Shown in pieces: positions 9,064 to 17,629 of a stretch of DNA of 64,000 nt. The DNA is from Gammaproteobacteria bacterium 42_54_T18 (lineage in GTDB: Bacteria; Pseudomonadota; Gammaproteobacteria; Pseudomonadales; Ketobacteraceae): positions 124,001 to 188,000 of the forward strand of contig MAAL01000127.1 in NCBI GenBank assembly GCA_002163245.1, read 5' to 3'. The translations under genes were made by a program, and so were the position numbers. How positions within the stretch are numbered: the stretch's first letter is position 1; each line of letters opens with the position of its first letter. The notes below the pieces were generated by a model that worked only from the letters and a program-made list of their open reading frames with translations, was not told the DNA's origin and did no database searches.

Positions 9064-10197
9064 ATGAACAATAACAAGACTCCCCATTGCCAAGGCTTAG
9101 GAATGATTAATCTTAATCTTCTAATATTCCCGTTCAACCTAGACACTGCAAAAGACTTTGCAGTTAAAGCAAAAGCAATGAATCTTCACGTTATTGGTGC
9201 TAGTTCAGAGATCACCAACACAAAGCATATATTGGCAGATGAGTTTATACACCTCCCCTTTATCACGGATCCTTCTTTCAACGATATCTTTTATGCCTCA
9301 TTAGAAAAACATCACATAACTCATGTCTACGCCCCTCACGGTGGTGTATGGATTCATATAAAAAGCCTACAAACAGACAAACCAACCAGATCGCCATTTC
9401 ACCTATGTACCCCAGCCCCATTTGAAGCAGATTGGCAAGAATATGCTGCCAGTTATGATTGGGCAACGGTGACAATAAAAGATGAGTTGGCAAAGAGAAT
9501 AACAACAACAAAACCTATTCGAAAAAAATTAACGCTAGGACAATATGCAGGGTTACATAAACAATTTACCAAAACACCTGGCCAATGTGATGATGAAAAA
9601 CTCCTATCGTTGACTGCGATAGCCCAAGTACTTCCCAAAGGAGATATTGTAGAAATTGGCGCATTATATGGCCGCTCAGCTAATGCGCTTGGGTGGCTGG
9701 CAGAAAGATATAATATTGGAAGCGTTATTTGTGTAGACCCCTGGCAATTAGAAGAAATGGAAGACCAGAGTGAAAAAGCGACTATTTTAAACTCTAAATT
9801 AATAGAAATTGACTCGAAAAAAGTATTCAACGTATTTATCGCAAACGCTGTATTATTGAGCAACGTAGGGTACATACGAAAATATTCAGTTGATGCGATT
9901 GAAGATTATAAAAACGCCAAAAAGGAAGGTTACTTAAAAAGTGAGGACCTCGGTAAGGTGACGGTTTTTGGAGAGATATCGCTATTACACGTGGATGGAA
10001 GCCACAAATATGAGGAAGTTTGGAAAGACATTAAAACCTGGGAACCTCATATTATGTCAGGAGGTTGGTTATTGTTAGATGATTATGTATGGTCTTTTGG
10101 AAGTGGCCCACAACAGGTTGGTGATGAGCTTCTTACTACTAAAAATTTCGATACCGCTTTTTGCTTAGGCGATACTCTATTCCTTAGAAAAAAATGA
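9064..10197 (+). CDS. Methyltransferase with ATP-grasp-like N-terminal region
   Basis: The C-terminal half (about 185-377) looks like a class I SAM-dependent methyltransferase of the Methyltransf_24 / cephalosporin-hydroxylase-like kind: VEIGALYGRSA is the SAM-binding loop, VICVDPW the acidic strand end, and LLHVDGSHKYEEV plus GGWLLLDDY the usual late motifs. The N-terminal 120 residues (INLNLLIFPFNL, VIGASSE, THVYAPHGG) resemble the nucleotide-binding pre-ATP-grasp fold of carbamoyl-phosphate-synthase-like enzymes, without a visible ATP-grasp core. The last four bases overlap the next gene (ATGA). It is the first gene of the plus-strand half of the island. The substrate is unknown, probably a sugar nucleotide or glycan. 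Confidence 0.7.
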   Translation: MNNNKTPHCQGLGMINLNLLIFPFNLDTAKDFAVKAKAMNLHVIGASSEITNTKHILADEFIHLPFITDPSFNDIFYASLEKHHITHVYAPHGGVWIHIKSLQTDKPTRSPFHLCTPAPFEADWQEYAASYDWATVTIKDELAKRITTTKPIRKKLTLGQYAGLHKQFTKTPGQCDDEKLLSLTAIAQVLPKGDIVEIGALYGRSANALGWLAERYNIGSVICVDPWQLEEMEDQSEKATILNSKLIEIDSKKVFNVFIANAVLLSNVGYIRKYSVDAIEDYKNAKKEGYLKSEDLGKVTVFGEISLLHVDGSHKYEEVWKDIKTWEPHIMSGGWLLLDDYVWSFGSGPQQVGDELLTTKNFDTAFCLGDTLFLRKK

Positions 10198-10898
10198 AAT
10201 TAGCCATAATGCAGCCCTATTTCATCCCATATATTGGTTACTTTCAGCTCATCAATGCAGTTGATCAATTTATTATTTATGATGATATTCAATATACTAA
10301 AAAGGGATGGGTCAATAGAAACAGAGTCTTGGTAAATCATAAAGATGCCTACATAACCCTGCCCCTAAAAAAGGATTCCGATTATGCCGATATCAGAGAT
10401 AGATGTTTAGCAGAATCTTGGGGTTTAGAAAGGGACAAAATACTAAACAGATTAATGGCCAATTATAAAAAGGCTCCCTATTTTGAGGAAACTTACCCTC
10501 CAATAGAAGGAATATTGTTATTCGATAAAGTGAATTTATTCGAATACCTACTACATTCATTGAAAGTAATATTGGGTCACCTTAATATACACACCCCTAT
10601 AATCATAAGCTCTGATGTAAACGTCGATAAAACATTAAAATCACAAGAAAAAGTCATCGCCATTTGTAGAAAAATGAATGCCTCTAACTATATCAATCCA
10701 ATTGGAGGTACTTGCCTTTATAATAAGAATAATTTTAACCAACAAAATATCGAATTACATTTTCTTAAAACTCAAAAAATACAGTACCAACAATTTGAAA
10801 ATATATTTATTCCATCACTATCCATAATAGACGTTTTGATGTTTAACTCTGTTGACAGAGTTAAGTCCATGATCAATGAAAAATATGAGCTTGTCTAA
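10194..10898 (+). CDS. WbqC-like family protein
   Basis: The start MKLAIMQPYFIPYIGYFQLI and the YDDIQYTKKGWVNRNR block are diagnostic of the WbqC family (PF08889), proteins of about 230 aa found in polysaccharide and flagellar glycan clusters. Its biochemical role is not established; some family members sit with nucleotide-sugar modification genes. Translation is coupled to the upstream methyltransferase by an ATGA overlap. The DNA is notably AT-rich compared with the flagellar genes on both sides, which fits acquisition with the island. Confidence 0.85.
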   Translation: MKLAIMQPYFIPYIGYFQLINAVDQFIIYDDIQYTKKGWVNRNRVLVNHKDAYITLPLKKDSDYADIRDRCLAESWGLERDKILNRLMANYKKAPYFEETYPPIEGILLFDKVNLFEYLLHSLKVILGHLNIHTPIIISSDVNVDKTLKSQEKVIAICRKMNASNYINPIGGTCLYNKNNFNQQNIELHFLKTQKIQYQQFENIFIPSLSIIDVLMFNSVDRVKSMINEKYELV

Positions 10899-10936
10899 AT
10901 ACGTCAGAATAGACACATAACATTACGGACCATGAT

Positions 10937-11896
10937 ATGTTCGAATGGAAAAAACAAGGATTAGTATTTGATCCAACAAAAATCAATAACAAGCCGTGGC
11001 TGAAAGAATTCGCTCAAGCGCCTTCCGTATTAGTATTCGATGACTTTATTCGGGTGTATTTCTCTTGCAGGCCTGCCGCCGATGAAAACGGTCAATACTC
11101 AAGTTATTCCGCTTATGTTGACCTTGATAGAAAAGATTTATTTAACATACTAAACATTGCTGAAAAACCCACTTTAGATCTTGGAAGTCTCGGTGAGTTC
11201 GATGAGTTTGGAACCTATCCCATATCTGTCATTCGAGAAAAGGATGAAATCATTGGCTATTATGCAGGCTGGACGCGCTGCGAAAGCGTTCCATTTAACA
11301 CGGCAATAGGAATGGCCAAAAGCGATGATGACGGGGTTACATTTAAAAAGATGGGGCCTGGCCCCATTATTTCTTACAGCTACAATGAACCTTTTGTAAT
11401 GAGTGGTCCAAAAATACGAAAATACAACGGTATTTGGCACTTATTTTACATAGCTGGTAACAAATGGATTATCGTTGATGGCAAACCCGAGCCCGTTTAC
11501 AAAATTCGCCTAGCAACATCAAAAGATGGCATAAACTGGAAAAAACAGAACAAAGATCTTATCGAAAGTGTCATCGAAGTCGATGAGGCTCAAGCTAGCC
11601 CCGATGTATTTTTTGCAAATGGAAGGTACCATATGTTCTTTTGTTATCGCTATAGCGAAAATTATAGGGGCAAAGAAAAGGGTTATCGAATCGGTTATGC
11701 TTTTTCAGAAGATCTTATTAACTGGACCCGCGATGACACCAAAGCCGGTATAGATATATCAATTGATGGCTGGGATTCTGAAATGATCAGTTACCCTCAT
11801 GTGTTTGAGTTAGATGGTGAAATTTATATGTTCTACCTAGGAAACCAAGTGGGCCGCTTTGGATTCGGCCTAGCACAATTATCGGGAGAACTCTGA
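10937..11896 (+). CDS. Five-bladed beta-propeller, glycosidase-like protein (copy 1)
   Basis: The 319 residues show the repeated blades of GH43/GH32/GH130-type glycosidases: IRVYFSCR, AIGMAKSDDDGVTFKK, WHLFYIAG, YKIRLATSKDGINWKK, YHMFFCYR, RIGYAFSEDLINWTRDD. There is no signal peptide, so it should act in the cytoplasm. It is about half identical to the next gene, in the same positions throughout, so the two arose by tandem duplication. I cannot assign catalytic acids with certainty. In glycan clusters such proteins may be hydrolases, phosphorylases or transferases. The role here is inferred to be in making or trimming the flagellar glycan. Confidence 0.65.
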   Translation: MFEWKKQGLVFDPTKINNKPWLKEFAQAPSVLVFDDFIRVYFSCRPAADENGQYSSYSAYVDLDRKDLFNILNIAEKPTLDLGSLGEFDEFGTYPISVIREKDEIIGYYAGWTRCESVPFNTAIGMAKSDDDGVTFKKMGPGPIISYSYNEPFVMSGPKIRKYNGIWHLFYIAGNKWIIVDGKPEPVYKIRLATSKDGINWKKQNKDLIESVIEVDEAQASPDVFFANGRYHMFFCYRYSENYRGKEKGYRIGYAFSEDLINWTRDDTKAGIDISIDGWDSEMISYPHVFELDGEIYMFYLGNQVGRFGFGLAQLSGEL

Positions 11897-11913
11897 AAAA
11901 TGGTCTGTAACGC

Positions 11914-12873
11914 ATGAAATGGAAAAAACGTGGAAAGATTTTTGACCCGACGGAACACTCATTACCAAATCAGTGTAGAGAATTCGCCCAGTCACCTCAG
12001 GCTTTGGTATTTAGTGACTTTGTGAGGATATACTTTTCCACAAGAGAAAAAGATCCTAAAAATGGCAAATATCTTAGTCATATTGCTTTCGTTGATTTCG
12101 AAAAAAATCTTAAAAACATCATTCGTGTATCAAAAAAAACAGTCATAACGCTGGGCCAACTCGGCAGCTTTGATGAACACGGAATATTCCCTATTAATGT
12201 ATTGCGACATAAAAATAGAATTTATGCGTATACTTGTGGGTGGAGCCGTAGAACTTCAGTGTCAGTGGACACATCAATAGGATTTGCTACCAGTGATGAT
12301 GACGGCTTAACCTTTAACAAATTAGGTTCAGGCCCCATTTTATCGTCCTCGCTAAACGAGCCATTTTTGGTCGGAGACGCATTTGTTAAAATCTACGATA
12401 ACGTATTTCATATGTGGTATATGTTTGGAACCCAATGGAAACAGTATGCAGAAAACACACCTCCAGATCGGACGTACAAAATTGGCCATGCTACATCCAT
12501 CGATGGTGTTGAATGGAAAAAAGAAGATGGTCGCCAATTAATCCCTGACAAATTAAACAAGAATGAAAGTATGGCCTTACCTTCCGTCATTAAAGATGGA
12601 GACCGGTACCATATGTTTTTCTGCTACAGAGAGTCCTCTGACTTTAGAAAAGCCAGTCATCGTGGATATCGAATTGGTTATGCTTATTCAGATAACCTGG
12701 ATAACTGGACACGAGATGATACTAATGTTGGCCTTGATGTCTCCGATAGAGGTTGGGATTCAAATATGCTGTGCTACCCCCATGTTTTTGACTGCGATGA
12801 TAAAACATACATGTTATACAATGGTAACGAGTTTGGTCGCTATGGATTCGGCATCGCCGAACTAGAGAGATAA
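11914..12873 (+). CDS. Five-bladed beta-propeller, glycosidase-like protein (copy 2)
   Basis: This is the paralogue of the upstream gene, with exactly the same length (319 aa) and the same blade motifs (IGFATSDDDGLTFNK, YKIGHATSIDGVEWKK, YHMFFCYRES, RIGYAYSDNLDNWTRDD, RYGFGIAEL). It follows after 17 bp and is clearly in the same operon. Retention of both copies over full length suggests two related substrates or a heteromeric complex. Like copy 1 it lacks a signal peptide. Function is not known beyond the fold. Confidence 0.65.
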   Translation: MKWKKRGKIFDPTEHSLPNQCREFAQSPQALVFSDFVRIYFSTREKDPKNGKYLSHIAFVDFEKNLKNIIRVSKKTVITLGQLGSFDEHGIFPINVLRHKNRIYAYTCGWSRRTSVSVDTSIGFATSDDDGLTFNKLGSGPILSSSLNEPFLVGDAFVKIYDNVFHMWYMFGTQWKQYAENTPPDRTYKIGHATSIDGVEWKKEDGRQLIPDKLNKNESMALPSVIKDGDRYHMFFCYRESSDFRKASHRGYRIGYAYSDNLDNWTRDDTNVGLDVSDRGWDSNMLCYPHVFDCDDKTYMLYNGNEFGRYGFGIAELER

Positions 12874-12895
12874 CATTGAGTAATAAAACACTACG

Positions 12896-13342
12896 ATGAA
12901 TCAATCAACCCTCTACAAAACAAGCTCGGCATTTTATGAAGATATTCACAAACACCTGTTGGCATGTGATAAAAGTCATAACCCAAAGCTGAGCAAAAAA
13001 CTCAATATAGCAGATTACGCAAAAAAACTTTTTGAAAAATCAGTAACGTTTGAAGCATGGTATGAAAACGATCTTATTGGATTAATTTCTGCATACTTGG
13101 ATAATGAAAAACAGGGATTCATCACAAATGTCAGTATCGTTGATGAACACCTAAAAAAAGGCATTGCGAATGCATTAATGCAACGCTGTATTAATGATGC
13201 AAAAAGCAAAGGTATTCTTAACCTATCCTTAGAAGTATCAACTAGAAATAGTCCAGCCATAAATCTCTATAAAAAAGTTGGATTTGAAAATCATTACCAG
13301 AAAACCTCTTCAATCATAATGAGACTTAACCTAAAAGGGTAA
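12896..13342 (+). CDS. GNAT-family N-acetyltransferase
   Basis: The protein has 148 aa with the GNAT core: a central strand (GFITNVSIVDEHLKKG), the acetyl-CoA pyrophosphate loop (HLKKGIANALMQRC, a variant of Q/RxxGxG/A) and a C-terminal strand-helix (LSLEVSTRNSPAINLYKKVGF). It lies in the island downstream of the propeller pair, 22 bp away. By analogy with flagellin glycosylation clusters it could acylate an amino sugar made by the aminotransferase at 16068-17285. That is inference from context. No strong ribosome site is visible before the ATG. Confidence 0.8.
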   Translation: MNQSTLYKTSSAFYEDIHKHLLACDKSHNPKLSKKLNIADYAKKLFEKSVTFEAWYENDLIGLISAYLDNEKQGFITNVSIVDEHLKKGIANALMQRCINDAKSKGILNLSLEVSTRNSPAINLYKKVGFENHYQKTSSIIMRLNLKG

Positions 13343-13349
13343 TCCATTC

Positions 13350-14093
13350 ATGGGCAACAAGCGCAACTATAACGTGGAATTGAAGGATACTTCTGATCAC
13401 AAGTACGCATATAATTTTGATTTTGATATAATGCATCACTACATGTTCAAATCCTTTTCACCCTATTTTAAAGAAGGAAAACTTCTAGAGCTTGGAAGTT
13501 TCAAAGGTGACTTTACTCAAAGATTCACTCCTTTATTTGATGACATAACTTGTGTAGAAGCGTCAAATGAAGCCATTTTAAAGGCCAAAGGAAAGATAAA
13601 TAGTAACGTAACCTTAATTAATTCAACCTTTGAAGACGTATCACTCCCCTCACGATACGACAACATCATCATGACCCATGTGTTGGAACATATTGAAGAT
13701 CCCGTTTCGGTTTTAAAGCGTGTGAACAACGAGTGGTTATCTGACACAGGTCGATTCTTCCTGGTTTGCCCCAATGCAAACGCTCCATCAAGACAAATTG
13801 CCGTAAAAATGGGCCTCATAACCCACAACACGGCGGTAACACCCGCTGAACATGAACATGGACATCAATGTACCTATACATTCGACTCATTAGAGCGAGA
13901 TGTAAAAGATGCTGGGTTAAAAGTAATTAAAAGAGAGGGCATATTCTTTAAAGCCTTGGCAAATTTTCAATGGGATCAACTACTAAAAACCGACATCATT
14001 TCAAAAGAATACCTTGAAGGCTGCTATCAACTGGGGCATCAGTATCCCGACTTATGCTCAAGCATATTTCTGATGTGTGAAAAAGGAACATGA
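13350..14093 (+). CDS. Class I SAM-dependent methyltransferase
   Basis: The 247-aa protein has the SAM-binding motif LLELGSFKGDF (residues about 47-57), CVEASNEA as the acidic motif II, and the MTHVLEHIEDP segment common to Methyltransf_11/23 enzymes acting on small molecules or sugars. AAAGGG precedes the start at a good distance. It is the last plus-strand gene of the island and meets the minus-strand glycosyltransferase at a shared terminator that includes its stop codon. A glycan O- or N-methyltransferase is the likely role, by context only. Confidence 0.8.
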   Translation: MGNKRNYNVELKDTSDHKYAYNFDFDIMHHYMFKSFSPYFKEGKLLELGSFKGDFTQRFTPLFDDITCVEASNEAILKAKGKINSNVTLINSTFEDVSLPSRYDNIIMTHVLEHIEDPVSVLKRVNNEWLSDTGRFFLVCPNANAPSRQIAVKMGLITHNTAVTPAEHEHGHQCTYTFDSLERDVKDAGLKVIKREGIFFKALANFQWDQLLKTDIISKEYLEGCYQLGHQYPDLCSSIFLMCEKGT

Positions 14094-14117
14094 TTTAGAT
14101 AAATTCACGTTCCTTTT
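14081..14117. terminator. Bidirectional terminator between convergent island genes
   Basis: AAAAGGAAC (14081-14089) pairs with GTTCCTTTT (14109-14117), extended by TGA/TCA after one mismatch. The A and T runs at the stem ends allow termination in both directions. The TGA of the methyltransferase gene is inside the hairpin. Confidence 0.7.
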
Positions 14118-14141
14118 CCAAGATAGGGAGGGAAAACAATG

Positions 14142-16040
14142 TCACTCATTTCCAACTTTATCCAACGCCAAATTGGGAATAAACTCGTCAAATTTAATAA
14201 CCTTTTGATCACTTCTTTGTATATCATCGTGGTATAGATAAGTATTTTCAACTGCATCTACGATACCCATATGTTTATCCGTATTAAAATATGTTTTCGT
14301 AATATCTAGGTTTTCCATTTTTACTTGTATCTCCAACCGATACTGTACATTCTCAATAAGTTTAATTGCTTTGTTTAGGTAATCATCCATGTCTTTTGCA
14401 ATAGTGTCTTCTGGCGCCCCCATGTATCGCAACATCAATGCATCGACCGCACCTTCAGTTGTATCTAACTCCAATACAATCATCGGCATTCCCATTTTGA
14501 CAGAATCTATGTTTCCATTGCCATTGTTAAAAGGGAACTGTCCAAAATGAATATCGCATGCTCCTAGCGTCGCCATATAATTTCGATATGTTTTTGGCTG
14601 ATGAATAACCGTGTTAGGAAGGCGTTTCTTAATAGACTCTTCAAACAGGCGACAACTCATATCTGTTAAATACGGGAAAAAATTAAACTCTATTTCCAAC
14701 TCACATTTATCGCGAATTTTTTCTAACAGTGTTATAAATGGATCACTAATCTTCATGGCAAATGAAGGGATCGCAACCTTAACAATACTGGGATTATTCC
14801 CTCTTATTTTTTTAGTATTTTCATGCAATAATTTTGTATCGCCAGGGTCCCTAAACACATATTCTCCTGACTTTAACCATATGATCTTTTCCGTAAAACA
14901 CGTCCCGTCTCTAATCAAACCATCGTCCATTAGCACATAGTCGATTTCGGGCATCCGACTTGGCGCAGGATGCCCAAGCACCATCATCTGAATAGGTGCT
15001 AACCGTAAGGTCGCCAAGGGAATTATCGCATTCTGCATACCTAAACTAGAATACAAAATCATATCAGGTTTCTGTTTTAAGATCATTCCCACGCATTTTT
15101 TCATTTCCCTGACATTATCAGGAAAACATACAACTTTATGAAAAGCATCATGAACATTTTCATGTATACGCCCTTCTACCCCCATACCAATAACATTAAA
15201 CTTCTTCTTTAACGCATGAAACGACTCACCAAAACAACGAAACATTGCATGTTTAAGGTCCATTTGCTCCATCATAATAACAAGAGTCGGCTTTTCTAAT
15301 ATTTTTCTTTTCGTGGGCAGCGCAGGTTCAATCACACCTTTTGAAAGAATCCACTCTCGGTACGCCTTATTGATCACTTTTTTTGCATCATGTTTTTTCG
15401 GTGTACTTGCGTATGTTGTATACATCCAAGCAGGACCAACAAATGCTAGACAATAATCATCAAGTTCAAGTTCTATCTCATCATCTGCCATCATTTCCAA
15501 TAACGCTTCACGCCGTTGGTGTACAGCTGGATCAACATAACAGGTTAGCGTAATAGCATTAATTAATGTGTATTTAACAATACTTTGGTGGTCCCTCATA
15601 AAGTCTGCAAAAGGAAGCTGAACATCAGAGTGTATAGACCATAAAAACAGCATCTTTCGATAGCTATAGATATTTACACTCTCTTTTTGTTCAACATCCG
15701 CTTCACTTTGGCCAATGAGGTGTCTAATAACATGATCTGCATTTTTATAAGGTGTCATAGCAACAATGGTTGCGAAATTTCGACCAAAATAAGAAATGGA
15801 ACGAAATCCATTTTCTGTTAATAAAAAGCCATCGTCTAGAAAGAACTGAAATGTTGCCGAGGCAAATCGACAATAAACGTACATCAGCGATTGATCATCA
15901 AGATTAGAATAAACCTCATCTTTTTTACTACGATGCACTGACGTTTCTTGCAATATTGATAGAAACTTCTTATATGCTAATTCGAATTCTCTATGCCTAA
16001 CCAATGACTCATATGTATCTAGATCTTTCAAAATCCCCAT
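14142..16040 (-). CDS. GT41-type (HMW1C/OGT-like) protein glycosyltransferase
   Basis: The C-terminal half carries landmarks of cytoplasmic HMW1C/ApNGT and O-GlcNAc transferase GT41 enzymes: LAPIQMMVLGHPAPS followed by IDYVLMDDG, then YRNYMATLGACDIHFGQFPF with the glycine/Asn-rich NGNGNIDSVKMGMP loop that binds the UDP-sugar. The N-terminal 200-250 residues are alpha-helical and without TPR signature, like the HMW1C N-terminal domain. The frame opens at a GTG at 16046, but the ATG at 16040 has GGAG five bases before it (632 aa). Such enzymes glycosylate proteins directly in the cytosol, which fits a role on FliC before export. The acceptor (Asn or Ser/Thr) cannot be read from sequence. Confidence 0.75.
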   Translation of the reverse strand: MGILKDLDTYESLVRHREFELAYKKFLSILQETSVHRSKKDEVYSNLDDQSLMYVYCRFASATFQFFLDDGFLLTENGFRSISYFGRNFATIVAMTPYKNADHVIRHLIGQSEADVEQKESVNIYSYRKMLFLWSIHSDVQLPFADFMRDHQSIVKYTLINAITLTCYVDPAVHQRREALLEMMADDEIELELDDYCLAFVGPAWMYTTYASTPKKHDAKKVINKAYREWILSKGVIEPALPTKRKILEKPTLVIMMEQMDLKHAMFRCFGESFHALKKKFNVIGMGVEGRIHENVHDAFHKVVCFPDNVREMKKCVGMILKQKPDMILYSSLGMQNAIIPLATLRLAPIQMMVLGHPAPSRMPEIDYVLMDDGLIRDGTCFTEKIIWLKSGEYVFRDPGDTKLLHENTKKIRGNNPSIVKVAIPSFAMKISDPFITLLEKIRDKCELEIEFNFFPYLTDMSCRLFEESIKKRLPNTVIHQPKTYRNYMATLGACDIHFGQFPFNNGNGNIDSVKMGMPMIVLELDTTEGAVDALMLRYMGAPEDTIAKDMDDYLNKAIKLIENVQYRLEIQVKMENLDITKTYFNTDKHMGIVDAVENTYLYHDDIQRSDQKVIKFDEFIPNLALDKVGNE

Positions 16041-16067
16041 GAACACTCCATTTCACGCAATGTGTAT

Positions 16068-17285
16068 TTATGAATACACATTAGAAAAATTCACATTTGA
16101 TATTCGTTCGCCCATCACGACAGATACTAATATGCTGACTATATAATCTATTGATTTTTCAGTTAAATGATTATGATAAGGCAATCCCACCATGCCATCA
16201 TTGAGTGATTCCGTCACCCCTAATTGCTTGCTTCCCTTATCACCACAAATCATTACCCCATCAAACGCGGGATGCTTATGAAGCCCAGGCGTGTACCATT
16301 GACGTGACGCTATCCCACACAACCGGAGCTTTTCCATCACATCCACCGCATTGACTTTCAACTCTTTGTTTATTATTAGTGCAGCTGCCGATTGAAACCC
16401 CGTGGGCATTAAAGTAATCGCTTCGCCTAGATGCTCTGAGGCTCCTTGCATCGAAAAAATATCACTATATTTTGACAACGATTTTCTATATAACTTTTGT
16501 ATTTGTTTTCTTCGTTGTTTTAATAACGTCCAACGCGGGAGTTGCGCAAGCCCGACGGCTGCATGGTATTCACTCATCTTATAATTACTACCGACTTGAG
16601 TTATGAGCCCATCTGAAAAACCAAAATTGCTCAACGCTCGAACATTCTTCGCCCCGCCATTAGAGGGAGAAACAACAACACCGCCTTCTCCAACGCCAAA
16701 AAACTTCGTTGCATGAAGGCTGAAGCAGGTGTAATGATATGCGGATGTTTTTTGATCACTGATGGCGGCAGCTGCATCCATAACAATATGCAGCCCTGTT
16801 TCTTGACAAAAATCATCCCATTCGCCATTAATATACGGCATTCCCAACGTACATACTGGAAGCACCGCAGCAACATCAATGTACGACATTGCCTCTTGAG
16901 CAATTTTTGGTGTCAACATCCAACTATGTTTATCAACATCAACAAAAACAGGCTCATACCCAGATCGAATAATCGCAGTAACAGTGGCAGCAAAGGTAAA
17001 TGAAGGTACCATCACCTTACTACCTTTAGGTAAATTTAAAGAAATAAGAGCCAGCTCTAAAGCAGATGTTCCAGAACTGCACGCAACAATTCGGGAGATA
17101 TTTGACCGATCAAGATGAAAAGCACAATCATTTATTCCTTTTTCAAAAAGATCTAACAGAGGACCTTGATTGCTATACCATTTATTATGATCTATTTCAG
17201 CAAGATGGCGAGAAAAACTTTCATATTCAGGCATATCGGGCATAAGAAAAGGAACATGATTTTTATTGAACTCAGCATTAATCAA
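16068..17285 (-). CDS. DegT/DnrJ/EryC1/StrS-family sugar aminotransferase
   Basis: A PLP-dependent aminotransferase of nucleotide-keto-sugar pathways. Visible are SSGTSALELAL (phosphate binding, about 70-80), the PLP-ring aspartate D170 (HIVMDAAAA) and the internal aldimine lysine K194 (SLHATKFFGVGEGG). The length of 405 aa is normal. The only start consistent with the conserved N-terminus is a TTG at 17285 with AAGGGG seven bases before it; the first in-frame ATG (17243) has no ribosome site. It precedes the GT41 gene by 27 bp on the same strand. It most likely makes a 3- or 4-amino-deoxy sugar, as VioA-type enzymes do for flagellin glycans in Pseudomonas. Confidence 0.85.
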   Translation of the reverse strand: MINAEFNKNHVPFLMPDMPEYESFSRHLAEIDHNKWYSNQGPLLDLFEKGINDCAFHLDRSNISRIVACSSGTSALELALISLNLPKGSKVMVPSFTFAATVTAIIRSGYEPVFVDVDKHSWMLTPKIAQEAMSYIDVAAVLPVCTLGMPYINGEWDDFCQETGLHIVMDAAAAISDQKTSAYHYTCFSLHATKFFGVGEGGVVVSPSNGGAKNVRALSNFGFSDGLITQVGSNYKMSEYHAAVGLAQLPRWTLLKQRRKQIQKLYRKSLSKYSDIFSMQGASEHLGEAITLMPTGFQSAAALIINKELKVNAVDVMEKLRLCGIASRQWYTPGLHKHPAFDGVMICGDKGSKQLGVTESLNDGMVGLPYHNHLTEKSIDYIVSILVSVVMGERISNVNFSNVYS

Positions 17286-17312
17286 TTCAACGCCCCTTTT
17301 TTATATTAAAAC

Positions 17313-17618
17313 CTATATCTGAGACGCTATATCTAGATATTTTACGGCCCCATTCTTTGTGTTTTTTAACGCAATACATTCATCTTTTAACTGTGATGAC
17401 CGTTCCTCACAACGAGAAACAACGTCACCATAAACCAGCATTAATTTCTCTAGTTCACTTTTCAATGCTTGAGTATCACCAGAGGTCTCCTGCAATAATA
17501 ATACCGATTCCTGGACACTGTCTTTAATTTCTTGATCCAACACAAGCAGCAAATGGTATTGCTTTTCACTAAGTGTTTTTTCTAACCGTTCTCTTAATGT
17601 CATTAAATTCTTGATCAT
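17313..17618 (-). CDS. fliT: FliT-like flagellar protein
   Basis: A 101-aa, strongly helical, charged protein directly after fliS (12 bp), the place of fliT in related flagellar clusters. FliT-type proteins are export chaperones for FliD. The sequence has heptad-like repeats (RERLEKTLSEKQYHLLLVLDQE, shortened) but no strict motif, so the name rests mainly on size, composition and position. AAGG is ten bases before the start. It is the last conserved flagellar gene before the island. Confidence 0.6.
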   Translation of the reverse strand: MIKNLMTLRERLEKTLSEKQYHLLLVLDQEIKDSVQESVLLLQETSGDTQALKSELEKLMLVYGDVVSRCEERSSQLKDECIALKNTKNGAVKYLDIASQI

Positions 17619-17629
17619 TATAAACAGCC

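Noticed and set aside
9278-9875. Long open frames on the minus strand within the first island methyltransferase gene
   Set aside because: They are antisense shadows of a well-supported coding gene, with no recognisable motifs or ribosome sites.
14081-17262. 16-bp exact direct repeat (AAAAGGAACATGATTT) at 14081-14096 and 17247-17262, flanking the GT41 and aminotransferase genes
   Set aside because: An exact 16-mer pair is expected about by chance in 64 kb of AT-rich DNA; one copy is inside coding sequence and the other is part of a terminator. There are no other signs of a mobile unit.
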